From positions 1 to 34,055 of the forward strand of contig JANYKG010000093.1 in NCBI GenBank assembly GCA_025358205.1: a stretch of DNA of 34,055 nt, given 5' to 3'. The translations under genes and the position numbers were made by a program. Under the pieces are notes generated by a model. That model made no database searches. It worked only from the letters and a program-made list of their open reading frames with translations, and had not been told where the DNA came from. How positions within the stretch are numbered: position 1 is the first letter of the stretch; the number at the start of each line of letters is the position of its first letter. This DNA comes from Armatimonadota bacterium. GTDB taxonomy: Bacteria > Armatimonadota > UBA5829 > DTJY01. Positions 32,702 through 34,055 of the stretch are shown here, piece after piece.

Positions 32702-32839
32702 GGAGAATGGTTGATGGTTCATGGTCAATGGGAGACGGAACGTCAGACCTCCGGGTAGTTGGGCGTTGGATGTTGGACGTTGGACGTTGGACGTTTCTCT
32801 TCACTCCGCCATCATCCATTAGCCATTCCCTCATTCTCC
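32702..32839. repeat. Word-repeat island with 8-bp inverted ends and GTTGGACG octamers
   Basis: Terminal inverted repeats GGAGAATG (32702-32709) and CATTCTCC (32832-32839) enclose ATGGTTG/ATGGTTC/ATGGTCA words on the left and their complement (CCATCATCCATTAGCCATT) on the right. In the middle stand four to five copies of the octamer GTTGGACG (32758-32793). It fills the gap between aroF and the radical SAM gene. Confidence 0.65.
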
Positions 32840-32841
32840 CC

Positions 32842-33864
32842 CTAGACCGTCCGGTCAACCGCCTCGGCCACGCGGCGGAGTTGGCGCATAAGGTCATCGA
32901 ACTGCTCTGGGCGAAGAGACTGCGGGCCATCGCTGAGCGCGCGTTTCGGGTCGTTGTGTACTTCCACCAGCAGACCATCGGCGCCCGCCGCTACTGCCGC
33001 CTTGGACACGGATGAGACGTAACGCCAGTCGCCGGTGGCATGACTCGGGTCCACCATCACGGGCAGGTGGGTCCACTGCTTCAGCACCGGCACGGCGTTG
33101 ATATCGGTAGTGTTCCTGGTTGAATCCTCAAAGGTCGTGATGCCCCGCTCGCATAGAATCACGTTCGGGTTACCCTCGGCGATGATGTACTCCGCGGACA
33201 TAACCTGGTCGCGCAACTTGCACCCCTGGCCGCGTTTCAGCAGGACAGGGTGACGGGTCTGCCCCACGCGCTTGAGGAGCGAATAGTTCTGCATGTTGCG
33301 TGTGCCGATCTGCAGGACGTCTGCATACTCAGCAACCAGCTCCACGTCGTGCGTATCCATGACCTCGGTGACGACCGGCAAACCGGACTCGTCCCGTGCC
33401 TTCGCGAGTATCTTCAGCCCCTCCTCACCCAGACCCTGGAACGCGTAAGGCGAGGTGCGCGGCTTGAAAGCGCCTCCGCGGATGAGGTGCGCGCCTGATG
33501 CCTTAACAGCCAGTGCGATCTCTATCATCTGCTCTTCCGACTCCACACTACATGGACCCGCCGAGACCACCACCTGAACGCCGCCGATCTTCACGCCGCA
33601 CACGTCCACGATCGTATCCTCTGGATGATATTCGCGAGAGGCCAGCTTCCACAGATGCGAGATCAGGTCCACCCGATCTACGCCGGGAAACGAGTAGAAG
33701 TGCTCGACCAGGTCGGCCTTCTTCGCGTCAAGCGCGCCCAACACGGCGATGACCTTGCGTTCTACGCCGGGGTTCATGAACGGCCGCAGCCCTATCCGCT
33801 GGATTTCGTCCTCCACCGACTGGATCTGGTCCGAGGTGGCCTGAGTCTGCATTATGATAATCAC
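32842..33864 (-). CDS. aroF: 3-deoxy-7-phosphoheptulonate (DAHP) synthase, ferredoxin-like-domain type
   Basis: This is a 340-residue protein. The start is a GTG at 33864 ([15 protein letters not shown]), with AGGAG 8 nt upstream; this matches the family's usual MIIVM start, and the ORF extension beyond it is promoter. Residues 1-70 are the ferredoxin-like regulatory domain ([18 protein letters not shown]). The catalytic barrel has [67 protein letters not shown] and GLLVEVH, which include the metal-binding Cys, His and Glu. The enzyme condenses PEP and erythrose 4-phosphate in the first step of the shikimate pathway. The N-terminal domain is the usual site of feedback control by aromatic amino acids. 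Confidence 0.96.
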   Translation of the reverse strand: MIIIMQTQATSDQIQSVEDEIQRIGLRPFMNPGVERKVIAVLGALDAKKADLVEHFYSFPGVDRVDLISHLWKLASREYHPEDTIVDVCGVKIGGVQVVVSAGPCSVESEEQMIEIALAVKASGAHLIRGGAFKPRTSPYAFQGLGEEGLKILAKARDESGLPVVTEVMDTHDVELVAEYADVLQIGTRNMQNYSLLKRVGQTRHPVLLKRGQGCKLRDQVMSAEYIIAEGNPNVILCERGITTFEDSTRNTTDINAVPVLKQWTHLPVMVDPSHATGDWRYVSSVSKAAVAAGADGLLVEVHNDPKRALSDGPQSLRPEQFDDLMRQLRRVAEAVDRTV

Positions 33865-33898
33865 TGGTGTATCTCCTGAACGACAATCGTATTGTGAG

Positions 33899-33907
33899 AT
33901 TATACCA
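33899..33907 (-). promoter_or_regulatory. Extended -10 promoter of aroF
   Basis: On the minus strand TGGTATAAT, an extended -10 with a perfect TATAAT hexamer, lies 35-43 nt before the GTG start. No strong -35 is seen, as is usual with extended -10 promoters. Confidence 0.55.
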
Positions 33908-33958
33908 GATTCTGCCTCACTCAGCACGAGCAGACCGATACGCCGGTACAATTACCAG

Positions 33959-33986
33959 TTGACTTACGGCTGATGGATGTTATAAT
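33959..33986 (+). promoter_or_regulatory. Strong promoter reading out of the window
   Basis: TTGACT (33959-33964), 16 nt, then TATAAT (33981-33986). No start codon with a ribosome site is visible in the remaining 69 nt, so its gene lies beyond the window. Confidence 0.6.
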
Positions 33987-34055
33987 GGAAGAAGTCCACA
34001 ATTGCCCTGCCACAGGTATGGCTGCGAAAGCGAATAATGAAGTATTACCACAGTT

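Noticed and set aside
32758-32793. GTTGGACG repeats as a possible CRISPR array
   Set aside because: The units are 8 nt with no spacers and no cas genes are present.

Overview
The window looks like a piece of chromosome from a diderm, moderately GC-rich environmental bacterium. A TonB-dependent receptor implies an outer membrane. There are many secreted proteins of unknown function with strong AGGAGG ribosome binding sites, plus YCF48/BNR repeat proteins, a DUF3857/transglutaminase protein and zf-HC2 anti-sigma-type proteins. This mix suggests Armatimonadota or a neighbouring phylum, but that is an inference from gene content, not a phylogenetic result. There are no rRNA or tRNA genes, no CRISPR array and no transposase.

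Layout: 1-9485 holds mostly envelope and secreted proteins: a partial beta-helix protein, an AlkZ-like winged-helix protein diverging from a small membrane-protein operon, a secreted protein, a HEAT-like protein built from tandem repeats, an Ig-like secreted protein and a TonB-dependent receptor with a structured leader. 9813-11350 holds a cupin and an AT-richer PD-(D/E)XK nuclease gene. 11434-14817 is an ECF sigma factor followed by two GspE/PilB-type ATPases; the first is fused to an anti-sigma-like zinc finger and the second has lost its His box. 15069-17687 is housekeeping: thioredoxin, a MalK-type ABC ATPase and an RmlD-like reductase. 17706-19913 is a restriction-modification island: vsr diverging from a C5 methyltransferase that overlaps a probable endonuclease gene. 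20080-25994 has a DUF3857 protein, CIRCE-controlled groES-groEL and a Tat-exported Gfo/Idh/MocA protein. 26046-30873 is a minus-strand cluster: ECF sigma, translationally coupled anti-sigma, STN/secretin-like protein, and a long YCF48-type gene split by an in-frame TAG. 31214-33864 has a cobalamin-binding-type radical SAM protein and DAHP synthase.

The most notable points are as follows. (1) A single TAG stands exactly where the conserved Trp of a DGGxTW repeat is expected, so two ORFs are really one gene of about 731 codons. (2) A zf-HC2::GspE fusion lies directly behind an ECF sigma gene, and a second ECF/zf-HC2 pair precedes a secretin-like protein. (3) Two copies of a structured, terminator-bearing element lie with an exact 148-nt period behind the radical SAM gene. 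(4) Islands of degenerate short-word repeats with inverted arms occur only between genes. (5) The vsr and methyltransferase promoters are divergent and share one palindromic -10 box.
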